This document shows, in pieces, positions 57,198 through 64,000 of a stretch of 64,000 bases of DNA. The stretch is from Rhodomicrobium sp. Az07 (GTDB lineage Bacteria; Pseudomonadota; Alphaproteobacteria; Rhizobiales; Rhodomicrobiaceae). Each line of letters begins with the position of its first letter. The first letter of the stretch is position 1. The notes under the pieces were generated by a model. It was not told where the DNA came from. It ran no database searches and was given only the letters and a program-made list of their open reading frames with translations. Made by a program: the position numbers and the translations under genes. Location of the stretch: NCBI RefSeq assembly GCF_018619475.1, contig NZ_JAHFZG010000011.1, forward strand, positions 51,028 through 115,027, read 5' to 3'.

Positions 57198-57914
57198 ATG
57201 GATGACAAGGCGTTTCACAATTTCTGGGAGCGAATGCTCCTTTCCACTCTTTACTCGCTTGGCATCCTGGGGCTTGTCGGCTTTTCGGTCTGGCTGGCGT
57301 GGAGTTCGCTAACCGACAAGGGGAGTGCGAAGCCCGCGACTGCCACTGCGGCCACTCCGACCTACGCGGCGACGTCCGACGGCGGCACACTGGATCGCGA
57401 TGCCGTAAAGGATAATTTTCGCCGCCTCCTGTTTTCCGGCGTAAAGCCATGCGCTGTCAGAAACAAGAAAATCTCCGACATCTCGGAGTGCAGCGTGTTC
57501 GGTATCAAACTCAACGACAGTTTTGCGTCCGTAAAGCGAACGGTCGACGGTTCGGGTTTCTTCGCGGAGCCCGCGGCACTGCATGAAACGTGCCGCAACG
57601 GGCGGAAGCAATGCACGCAACGACTGTTTCTTGACAACGGCAATTTCACGCTCAGTGTCGAATTCGAGCCCGAGGACGTGAATCCGCAGGACCATATGAC
57701 GGCCTCGAAGATCACCGCGATCCTGTCGCCCAAAGACAATCCCTACGCGACTGCCCAGAGCCTGAGACCGGCTTTCCTGACACTCTTCGGAAGACCCGAC
57801 AGGTCGGAGAAGGGGACGGACTACTGGGGCAATTCCTCCGCGGATACGATCCGGCTTTACGGTCACGAGGAGAGAATCTGGGTTATCCTTGAGAAGCCCG
57901 CAAAGGGAGGATAG
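57198..57914 (+). CDS. Membrane-anchored protein of unknown function
   Basis: A 238-residue protein with one N-terminal membrane helix (LLSTLYSLGILGLVGFSVWLAW). A Thr/Ala linker leads to an extracytoplasmic domain with four cysteines (KPCAVRN, SECSVFG, ETCRNGRKQC) that could form two disulfides. It ends with GRPDRSEKGTDYWGNSSADTIRL and ERIWVILEKP. No family recognised. Stands alone. Confidence 0.6.
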   Translation: MDDKAFHNFWERMLLSTLYSLGILGLVGFSVWLAWSSLTDKGSAKPATATAATPTYAATSDGGTLDRDAVKDNFRRLLFSGVKPCAVRNKKISDISECSVFGIKLNDSFASVKRTVDGSGFFAEPAALHETCRNGRKQCTQRLFLDNGNFTLSVEFEPEDVNPQDHMTASKITAILSPKDNPYATAQSLRPAFLTLFGRPDRSEKGTDYWGNSSADTIRLYGHEERIWVILEKPAKGG

Positions 57915-58022
57915 GCACGCTGTAGAGCGGAAAACCCGAAGCGAACCGCCTGCGGCGCGAGATCGTGGCCGCGACGGCGCGGAAAAAGCTCAGTTCGCGC
58001 GCAACCAAGACCCCCGTTGCTT

Positions 58023-58835
58023 TCAGCCTCGCAACCGCTCGAGCGCCACGTCCAGCAAGGCGGGATCGCCGCAAGCGATACAGCGCCCCGCCGCCTGCGC
58101 CTCGCCGCCGTCCCATGTCTTAACGGCACCGCCTGCCTTCTCAACGATGGGGATAAGCGCAACGATGTCGAAGGGCTTCAGGCACGCCTCTGCCACGATG
58201 TCGATCTGGCCGAGCGCCAGCATACCGTAGGCATAGCAATCTCCGCCGAAGCGGCGCATGCGCACGGAAGCGGCAAGCCGATCGAACTGCGTTGCGTCCT
58301 CACCCTCGAACATGTCCGGCGTCGTTGCCGTCAGCAAGGCGTCGCCGAGGCTCGCGCATGTCCTTGTCTTGCAGCGCCTGAGTCCGTTCGGCCCGCGGTA
58401 CCACGCGGCCTGCTCGTCGCTCCAGAAACGCTCGCCGATGAAAGGCTGATCCATGACGCCAAGGACCGGCTTGCCCTGATAGAGAACGCCGATCAACGTG
58501 CCCCAGATCGGCAGGCCGATGATATAGGATCGCGTGCCGTCGATGGGATCGAGGCTCCAGACATAGTCTGCGCCCTCGTTTACCGGCTCGAATTCCTCAC
58601 CGGCGATGCCGTGATCCGGGAAATCGCGGCGCAGAATGGCGCGCATCGCCTCTTCCGCGCCCCTGTCGGCAACGGTTACGGGATCGAAAGACGCGCCGCC
58701 CTTGTGATCGGCATTTGTTCCGATGCGAAAGTGGGACAGAGTGACGCTACTCGCCGCATTGGCGAGCCTGTGTGCTGTTTCAAGCAGCGAATCAAAAGCA
58801 ACCGGCACGTCGGACACTCCCCGTTTTGTCGACAT
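58023..58835 (-). CDS. hisN: Histidinol-phosphatase, inositol monophosphatase family
   Basis: A 270-residue Mg-dependent phosphatase. Metal sites are in GIAGEEFEPVN and LDPIDGTRSYIIGLPIWGTLIG, with a third in CYAYGMLALGQIDIVAE and the final LKPFDIVALIPIVEKAGGAV. IGLPIWGTLIG and this last segment fit the histidinol-phosphatase (HisN) branch of the family. The start is uncertain: ATG at 58835 is used here, but a GTG at 58808 has GGGGAG upstream. Confidence 0.83.
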   Translation of the reverse strand: MSTKRGVSDVPVAFDSLLETAHRLANAASSVTLSHFRIGTNADHKGGASFDPVTVADRGAEEAMRAILRRDFPDHGIAGEEFEPVNEGADYVWSLDPIDGTRSYIIGLPIWGTLIGVLYQGKPVLGVMDQPFIGERFWSDEQAAWYRGPNGLRRCKTRTCASLGDALLTATTPDMFEGEDATQFDRLAASVRMRRFGGDCYAYGMLALGQIDIVAEACLKPFDIVALIPIVEKAGGAVKTWDGGEAQAAGRCIACGDPALLDVALERLRG

Positions 58836-59137
58836 ACTGCGTGAGATGGTACGCAACTTGGCAGATATTTCGCACAGGCGGCAAGGGCGGACAGTTTGTT
58901 GCGAAAACGAGCATTGCGGCCCACATCACAACTGTCTCTTGTGTTTTGTGCGTTGCAATGCAATATTACTGCGGTGCGATATGCGTTCATTACGCGTGTC
59001 GCTGCCCTCCTTGGGCGTTTCCTCCCTAGACTTGGGGCCGTTCAATTATCTTGAATGGCCTCTTTTTTTGCCTGGTCCAAACCGGATTTCGCGAAAGCCG
59101 AACAGCATCCTCTCCGAGAAACCTTCCGCACACGCTC
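58836..59137. other. Gap between hisN and the hutG-like gene
   Basis: About 300 bases without a supported gene. I see no repeat or hairpin of note. Confidence 0.4.
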
Positions 59138-60034
59138 TCATTCAGCGGCGACCTTATAACCTCCGCTCCAGCGCGGCAACTCCTGCACGAGCGTGGCCAC
59201 GAGGTGCGACATGTCGCGCTGGAGGCTCGTGAAGGCGGGCGTCTTCTCGAAATTCTCCTCATTCATGTAAATGCTGCGGTCGACCTCGATCTGAAGTGCG
59301 TGGATGCCCTGCTGCGGTTTGCCGAAATGCTCGGTGATGTAGCCGCCCGCGTAGGGCTTGTTGAGGCCGACGCGATAGCCGAGCCCTTTCAGAAGGGCCA
59401 TGACGAGGCGCGTGATTTCAGGCGCGCAGGACGCGCCGAAACGATCCCCCAGCACAAAATCCGGCCAGCCGCCGCGCTCGGCCTGCTGCGACGGCATCGA
59501 ATGGCAGTCGAAAAGGAACGCCGCGCCGAAGCGCGCACGCGACGATTTCAGCAGGGTGCCAAGCGCCTCATGATAAGGCTTGTAGAGTTTTTCGATCCGC
59601 ACGAACGCCGTGTCGAGCGCGAGCGGCCCCGGATAGATCTCCTCTTTCTCATTCACGATGCGGGCAATGGTGCCTAGCCCGCCGATGGCGCGCAGCGACT
59701 GGCTGTTGACGAAATCGGGCAACCGCCCGTTGAAAAGCAGGGGATCGAGTTCGTAAGGCTCGCGGTTGATATCCACATAAGCGCGCGGGAAATGCGCATG
59801 CATCAACACGGCGCCATGTGCCGGGGCGGCCTGAAGCAACTGATCGACATAGGCGTCCTCGGACTTTCGCAGAGCCTGCGCGGAAAGCCTCGACGCGGAG
59901 AGGAAGACGGAGGGATAAACCCTTCCGCTATGGGGCGAATTGAACACGATCGGAACGCGCTGGCTTTGCGCACCGAGGATCGTGAAAGGCGGATCGAGTT
60001 CCGCCGCGATACACAGGGCTTCGTCTTGCGGCAT
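59138..60034 (-). CDS. N-formylglutamate amidohydrolase family protein
   Basis: A 298-residue hydrolase of the N-formylglutamate amidohydrolase family. It shows VPIVFNSPHSGRVYP, then DAYVDQLLQAAPAHGAVLMHAHFPRAYVDINREPYELDPLLF and FDCHSMPSQQ. The terminal region HALQIEVDRSIYMNEE carries the Glu of the family. It deformylates N-formylglutamate from histidine breakdown in HutG systems, but no hut genes are here. The ATG at 60034 is preferred; the long upstream extension lacks family similarity. Confidence 0.85.
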   Translation of the reverse strand: MPQDEALCIAAELDPPFTILGAQSQRVPIVFNSPHSGRVYPSVFLSASRLSAQALRKSEDAYVDQLLQAAPAHGAVLMHAHFPRAYVDINREPYELDPLLFNGRLPDFVNSQSLRAIGGLGTIARIVNEKEEIYPGPLALDTAFVRIEKLYKPYHEALGTLLKSSRARFGAAFLFDCHSMPSQQAERGGWPDFVLGDRFGASCAPEITRLVMALLKGLGYRVGLNKPYAGGYITEHFGKPQQGIHALQIEVDRSIYMNEENFEKTPAFTSLQRDMSHLVATLVQELPRWSGGYKVAAE

Positions 60035-60186
60035 TAAAACCGTTTGCGAGGGCCAGGGCCGGATCGGATTGCTTCGCTTAACTGTCTCAAAAACGCCGAC
60101 CGAACGCAATTGCGATCTGGCTTTCGCGGCACAACTTCCGGGCGAAGCGCCAGTTCGCCGCTGGAATTGTGGGAGGAACGCCGACA

Positions 60187-61635
60187 ATGACCGATTCATC
60201 GCGCGCCGCTCCGGCTCTCGTCCTTTTCCGCCGCGACCTGCGCCTCGCCGATCACTCCGCCCTCACCGCCGCCGCCGAGACGGGCGCGCCGGTTATCCCG
60301 GTCTACGTTCTGGACGACGAAACGCCGGGGCGCTGGCGTCTGGGCGGCGCAAGCCGCTGGTGGCTTCATCAGTCGCTCACATCGCTTGCGTCGGACCTCG
60401 AAGCGCTTGGCTCGCGGCTGGTGCTTCGGCGCGGGCATACGGAGCGCGCCTTGCTGCATCTGATCGAGGAAACCGGCGCACGCTCGGTGTTCTTCACGCG
60501 CGGCTACGAACCGTTCCAGCGCGCACTCGAAGAGCGGCTGACGGCCACGCTCGAAGCGCGCGGCGTTTCGCTGCGGCGGTTCGGCGGGCAAATTCTCGTC
60601 GAGCCGGAAAGCCTCGCGAACCTCGCGGGCGAGCCGTTCCGCGTTTTTACGCCATTTTTCCGGGCACTATCCCAGCGCGGCGTCCCTTCGACGCCGTTGC
60701 CAGCGCCGCGAAAACTCGCCGCGCCAGACCGCTGGCCGCGCTCGGATGCGCTGGAAAGCTGGTGCCTCGAACCGACGAAACCCGACTGGGCGGGCGGCAT
60801 CCGCGCCGCATGGCAGCCCGGCGAAACGGCAGCGCGCGAACGCCTCGCTCACTTCATCGAAACCGCACTCGCATCGTATCGCTCGCGGCGCGACGAACCC
60901 GGCGTCGATGGCACGTCGCGGCTGTCGCCTCATCTGGCGTTCGGCGAAATCGGCCCGCGCCAGATCTGGCAGGCGGTGCAGGCGGCGGAAGCGGCGGGCG
61001 ATCAAGCTGCGGCCGACGCCTATCTGCGCGAGGTCGGCTGGCGCGAATTCTCGTATCACCTGCTGTTCCATTTCCCGCATTTGCCCGAAGCGCCGTTCCG
61101 CCCCGAGTTCGCGGCGTTCCCATGGCGCGACGACGACAGCGCGCTCGAAGCGTGGCGGCGCGGGCGGACGGGCTACCCGATCGTGGACGCGGGCATGCGC
61201 CAGCTCTGGCAAACGGGGTGGATGCACAATCGCGTGCGGATGATCGTCGCCTCGTTCCTCATCAAGCACTTGCTGTTGCCGTGGCAGATCGGCGCGGACT
61301 GGTTCCGGGATACGCTCGTCGACGCCGATCTCGCGAACAACGCCGCAAGCTGGCAGTGGGTGGCGGGGTCCGGCGCGGACGCGGCGCCCTATTTCCGCAT
61401 CTTCAATCCCGTTCTACAGGGCGAGAAATTCGACGCGCGCGGCGATTATGTGCGCATATTCGTGCCGGAACTCGCCAAACTTTCCGCATCGCTCATCCAC
61501 AAGCCATGGACGGCGAGCGCGGTGGCCCTGCGCCGGTACGGCGTCACGCTCGGCGAAAGCTATCCGCATCCTGTCGTGGATCACGCGGCGGCGCGGGCAA
61601 GGGCACTTGCCGCATTCGCAACCGTGAAGAAATAG
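60187..61635 (+). CDS. phrB: Deoxyribodipyrimidine photolyase (CPD photolyase)
   Basis: A 482-residue light-dependent repair enzyme that splits cyclobutane pyrimidine dimers using FAD. The N-terminal antenna domain opens PALVLFRRDLRLADHSAL. The FAD-binding C-terminal domain has WREFSYHLLFHFPHLPE, TGYPIVDAGMRQLWQTGWMHNRVRMI and WQWVAGSGADAAPYFRIFNP. GGGAGGAA precedes the ATG. Divergent from the N-formylglutamate amidohydrolase gene. Confidence 0.95.
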   Translation: MTDSSRAAPALVLFRRDLRLADHSALTAAAETGAPVIPVYVLDDETPGRWRLGGASRWWLHQSLTSLASDLEALGSRLVLRRGHTERALLHLIEETGARSVFFTRGYEPFQRALEERLTATLEARGVSLRRFGGQILVEPESLANLAGEPFRVFTPFFRALSQRGVPSTPLPAPRKLAAPDRWPRSDALESWCLEPTKPDWAGGIRAAWQPGETAARERLAHFIETALASYRSRRDEPGVDGTSRLSPHLAFGEIGPRQIWQAVQAAEAAGDQAAADAYLREVGWREFSYHLLFHFPHLPEAPFRPEFAAFPWRDDDSALEAWRRGRTGYPIVDAGMRQLWQTGWMHNRVRMIVASFLIKHLLLPWQIGADWFRDTLVDADLANNAASWQWVAGSGADAAPYFRIFNPVLQGEKFDARGDYVRIFVPELAKLSASLIHKPWTASAVALRRYGVTLGESYPHPVVDHAAARARALAAFATVKK

Positions 61636-61718
61636 CGAGGCGGACGGCTAGCAGGCGCGGAACTTGCCGGGCTCTCGTCCGTTTGCTGAATGACATTCCA
61701 GCTTGAAGGAGCACCAAA

Positions 61719-61841
61719 ATGCGGAATTTCATTATCGGCGCGCTTGTCGTCGCGCTCGTCGCGATCGCGGCGTTCTATATCTACGATCAGAATACGGTCA
61801 GCGTCGAGAAGCCGTCCCTCCCTGACGTTAGCGTCAACTAA
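61719..61841 (+). CDS. 40-residue single-pass membrane microprotein
   Basis: A 40-codon gene just upstream of msrA with GAAGGAG nine bases before its ATG. The product reads MRNFIIGALVVALVAIAAF then YIYDQNTVSVEKPSLPDVSVN: one membrane helix and a short polar C-tail. The strong ribosome-binding site and membrane-like composition support it as real. It may be coexpressed with msrA. Function unknown. Confidence 0.6.
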   Translation: MRNFIIGALVVALVAIAAFYIYDQNTVSVEKPSLPDVSVN

Positions 61842-61946
61842 CCTTCGGCCAGCGCAAGAACGCGTGAACTGCGCCGGAGCCCGCTGGCGCGCACTTTTTC
61901 TCACAGCCTCCCAATCCCCATATGAGCGGGACAGAAAGAGGTGGCG

Positions 61947-62606
61947 ATGTTTCCTTTCAGCAAGAAAACCCAAATGCCGGACGCCGCGACCGCACTTCCC
62001 GGCCGCGACGCGCCAATTCCAACCACCGATACCAATATCGTGAACGGCGCCGCGCTGAAGCCGCCCTATCCCGAAGGCAGCGAAGTCGCGATTTTCGGGC
62101 TGGGCTGCTTCTGGGGCGCGGAGCGCCGCTTCTGGCAGATCCCCGGCGTGATCGTGACAGCCGTGGGCTATGCGGGCGGCTTGACGCCGAACCCAACCTA
62201 TGAGGAAGTCTGCTCCGGCCGCACGGGCCACACCGAGGCTGTGCTTGTGGTGTTCGATCCGAAGAAGGTCAGCTATGGCGAGTTGCTGAAAGCGTTCTGG
62301 GAATCGCACAACCCCACGCAGGGAATGCGGCAGGGAAACGACGTCGGTACCCAATACCGCTCGGCGATCTACACAACGAATGACGAGCAAGAGCGCGAAG
62401 CGCTTGCGTCGAAGGAGGCTTACCAGAAGGCGCTGTCCGCGAAGGGCCATGGCGCGATCACGACTGAAATCGCGCCCGCAGGCGAATTCTACTTTGCCGA
62501 GGGCTATCATCAGCAATATCTCGCGAAAAACCCCGGCGGCTATTGCGGCCTTGGCGGAACCGGCGTTTCTTGTCCCGTCGGCATTGGCGAAAGCTCGCCT
62601 GCCTGA
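61947..62606 (+). CDS. msrA: Peptide methionine (S)-S-oxide reductase
   Basis: A 219-residue enzyme that repairs S-methionine sulfoxide. The catalytic C54 is in [13 protein letters not shown]. The [46 protein letters not shown] and the C-terminal [15 protein letters not shown] with resolving cysteines follow. The ATG at 61947 is preferred over an in-frame GTG six bases upstream because AAAGAGG is correctly spaced. A terminator follows. Confidence 0.94.
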   Translation: MFPFSKKTQMPDAATALPGRDAPIPTTDTNIVNGAALKPPYPEGSEVAIFGLGCFWGAERRFWQIPGVIVTAVGYAGGLTPNPTYEEVCSGRTGHTEAVLVVFDPKKVSYGELLKAFWESHNPTQGMRQGNDVGTQYRSAIYTTNDEQEREALASKEAYQKALSAKGHGAITTEIAPAGEFYFAEGYHQQYLAKNPGGYCGLGGTGVSCPVGIGESSPA

Positions 62607-62670
62607 AACCGGCCTTGTGGATGGACGGTGACGGACTTATAAGTCCCCCGATCTAAAATGCGCTTTTGTT

Positions 62671-62699
62671 CGCCCGCTCTGTAAGCGGGCGTTCTTTTG
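62671..62699 (+). terminator. Intrinsic terminator after msrA
   Basis: Stem CGCCCGCT / AGCGGGCG (8 bp), 5-nt loop, then TTCTTTTG. Lies between msrA and crcB. Confidence 0.75.
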
Positions 62700-62744
62700 T
62701 CTCGGGGCGCGCCCGCATCGCCCTCGATCCCACGCGAGCAGACC

Positions 62745-63149
62745 ATGTCCCTCATGACCTATCTTTTCATCGCGCTCGGCGGAGCCATTGGCAGCGTTGC
62801 GCGCGCGGCTGTCTCGGACGCCATGGTCCGCCTCACCGGACCGTTTTTCCCGTGGGGCACCATACTCATCAACATCACGGGCTCATTCATCATCGGGCTT
62901 TTCGCAGCGCTCTCGGTGGCGGGCAGCCGCTACGGACTCCACGGCGACGCGCGCGCGTTCGTGATGATCGGCATGTGCGGCGGCTACACAACCTTCTCTT
63001 CGTTCAGCCTGCAAACCTTCGATCTCCTTCGCGACGGCAAGCCGTGGACGGCGCTGGCGAATGTCGGCATTTCGGTCGTGATGTGCCTTGCGGCGGTTGC
63101 GCTCGGCTACATCCTGGCGGCGGCGGTCGTGGCCGACACGCGACCCTGA
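62745..63149 (+). CDS. crcB: Fluoride ion channel CrcB/Fluc
   Basis: A 134-residue four-helix fluoride exporter that works as a dual-topology dimer. It shows ALGGAIGSVARAAVSDAM, WGTILINITGSFIIGLF and the signature GMCGGYTTFSSFSLQTFDL. The ATG at 62745 matches the usual MSLMTYLFIALGG start. I see no recognisable crcB-type fluoride riboswitch upstream; the leader carries only the msrA terminator. Confidence 0.93.
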   Translation: MSLMTYLFIALGGAIGSVARAAVSDAMVRLTGPFFPWGTILINITGSFIIGLFAALSVAGSRYGLHGDARAFVMIGMCGGYTTFSSFSLQTFDLLRDGKPWTALANVGISVVMCLAAVALGYILAAAVVADTRP

Positions 63150-63458
63150 TCCGCGGCTTTTGCGGACTCTCGCGGATATGTCGAGCCGCCCCGCCGTCTC
63201 CCCGATCATATCAGTCGAGCAGCGGCGGAGCGCGATGCGCCCGTTTTGGGTGCGGCCGGGCGCAACGCAGCTCTGATTGAAAGTGGAGCAGTCCGCCAGC
63301 GGACCTGTCGCCGCATGCCGCCGGCTTCGGCAGCAGACTCTTTCCTCCAATTGAAAAGTCTCCGTTCGCCGTTCGTTGGCGCTGATGCGCGAATTGCCCG
63401 ATCCCGCGCACCGCTCATGCTATTTTCGCGACCAAACAAGCTTTCGCGAGGTCGCGTC
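63150..63458. other. Gap between crcB and the YidB-like gene
   Basis: About 310 bases with no supported gene. The upstream reading frame of the next gene stays open but lacks a start signal. No hairpin of note. Confidence 0.4.
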
Positions 63459-63893
63459 ATGAACATTTTCGAAGCCATCACCGCCGCTCTGCATCAGGCT
63501 GGCCAGCATGGTCAGCAGCAGCCGCCCGTGCAGCGCCAGTCCGCGCCGCAGCCGCAGGCAAATCAGGCGGGTTCGGGCCCGGCCATTCCGATGTCCTTGC
63601 AGGACATTCTCAATCAGGCGGGCTTCGGCAATCTGACGGTGATCGTCGACAAGCTCAGCAAGGGCGGCCTTGAAGAACATGTGAAGTCCTGGCTCGGTCA
63701 GGGCGACAACCTGCCGGTGGAGAAAGAAGACCTGCGCCACGCGCTCGGCGATCAGGATTTGCAGCGCTTCGCTCAGAAGATCGGCATTCCGCCCGAAAAA
63801 ATCCTCGACATCCTTCAGAAGCATTTGCCCGAGACCGTGGACAAGGCCAGCCCGAGCGGCCAGATCGTTCACCCCTACGGGCAGACGCACTAG
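63459..63893 (+). CDS. YidB-like (DUF937) protein
   Basis: A 144-residue protein. Low-complexity Gln/Pro-rich region (HQAGQHGQQQPPVQRQSAPQPQAN) near residues 12-35 separates a short N-terminus from a helical domain: LQDILNQAGFGNLTVIVDKLSKGGL, VKSWLGQGDNLPVEKEDLRHALGD, and FAQKIGIPPEKILDILQKHLPETVD. The WLG-N-P pattern is the YidB hallmark; function is unknown. The TAG stop directly borders the IS element, so the C-terminus may have been reshaped by insertion. Confidence 0.78.
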   Translation: MNIFEAITAALHQAGQHGQQQPPVQRQSAPQPQANQAGSGPAIPMSLQDILNQAGFGNLTVIVDKLSKGGLEEHVKSWLGQGDNLPVEKEDLRHALGDQDLQRFAQKIGIPPEKILDILQKHLPETVDKASPSGQIVHPYGQTH

Positions 63894-64000
63894 GAAGTGT
63901 GGACATTTATCGGATCCACAAGATGGTTGCTGCGAGAGCGATCATGGAGCGGTAGTTTCGGGCGGTTTTTTCATATCTCGTAGCGATGCGTCGAAACTGT
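63894..64000 (-). mobile_element. IS5-family insertion sequence, partial (runs off window)
   Basis: The last ~107 bases contain the 3' end of an IS5-like transposase on the minus strand, ending close to the YidB-like gene stop. The outer end starts GAAGTGTGGACATTTATC, consistent with an IS terminal inverted repeat, but the other end is outside the window. Confidence 0.7.
63907..64000 (-). CDS. IS5-family transposase, C-terminal end (partial)
   Basis: Minus-strand frame reading FRRIATRYEKTARNYRSM then IALAATILWIR and a stop. RRIATRYEKTARN is the characteristic C-terminal signature of DDE transposases of IS5-family elements. The catalytic domain lies beyond the window. Confidence 0.85.
   Translation of the reverse strand, partial: QFRRIATRYEKTARNYRSMIALAATILWIR

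Noticed and set aside
62607..62744. Fluoride riboswitch upstream of crcB
   Set aside because: The leader contains only the msrA terminator; I could not match the conserved crcB motif.

Overview
This 64 kb window is chromosomal DNA from a GC-rich purple non-sulfur alphaproteobacterium. The evidence is a fused ispDF, an FtcR/Rem-type flagellar regulator, alphaproteobacterial ribosomal-protein gene order, and two LH2 antenna operons with a PucC protein. A Hyphomicrobiales phototroph resembling Rhodomicrobium is my best guess, but the genus is inference. I recognised no rRNA, tRNA or CRISPR array.

Left part (1-13.7 kb): the 5' end of ntrB, then housekeeping genes: ispDF, a haem/flavin ferric-reductase-like oxidoreductase, a CinA-type amidase, lipA, a COQ10/RatA-like protein, bolA with monothiol glutaredoxin grxD, ubiB, xthA, erpA, dgt, a di-haem peroxidase and a PAP2 phosphatase. 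Iron-sulfur and quinone functions recur here (lipA, bolA-grxD, erpA, ubiB, COQ10).

Central part (14.0-33.1 kb): the str-S10-spc-alpha supercluster, rpsL-rpsG-fusA-tuf, rpsJ through rplO, secY-adk, rpsM-rpsK-rpoA-rplQ. It starts at a good sigma70-like promoter, has a hairpin between tuf and rpsJ, and ends at a strong terminator after rplQ.

Anaerobic block (33.6-39.9 kb): a complete enterobacterial-type quinol:fumarate reductase operon frdABCD, a convergent CoA-acylating aldehyde dehydrogenase, and a divergent acetate kinase. Together they look like a fermentative, redox-balancing module. The orphan regulator ftcR and an unknown protein follow.

Transport and photosynthesis (41.6-49.9 kb): an Mla/MCE lipid transporter (STAS-fused permease, ATPase, MCE protein and a separate lipoprotein), a GST, two pucBA operons and pucC. 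Both puc promoters carry TGT-N12-ACA PpsR/CrtJ-type boxes placed over the predicted -35 or -10 elements, in different arrangements.

Right part (50-64 kb): glutathione reductase, a duplicated-domain DUF2059 protein, rpiA with a TTG start coupled to a succinate-semialdehyde dehydrogenase, YceI, a PNPOx-like protein, hisN, an N-formylglutamate amidohydrolase, photolyase, a 40-residue membrane microprotein, msrA, the fluoride channel crcB and a YidB-like protein. An IS5-family element abuts that last gene and runs off the window.

The least expected features are the frd/aldehyde dehydrogenase/ackA block, the two differently wired puc promoters, and a two-copy palindromic intergenic repeat.
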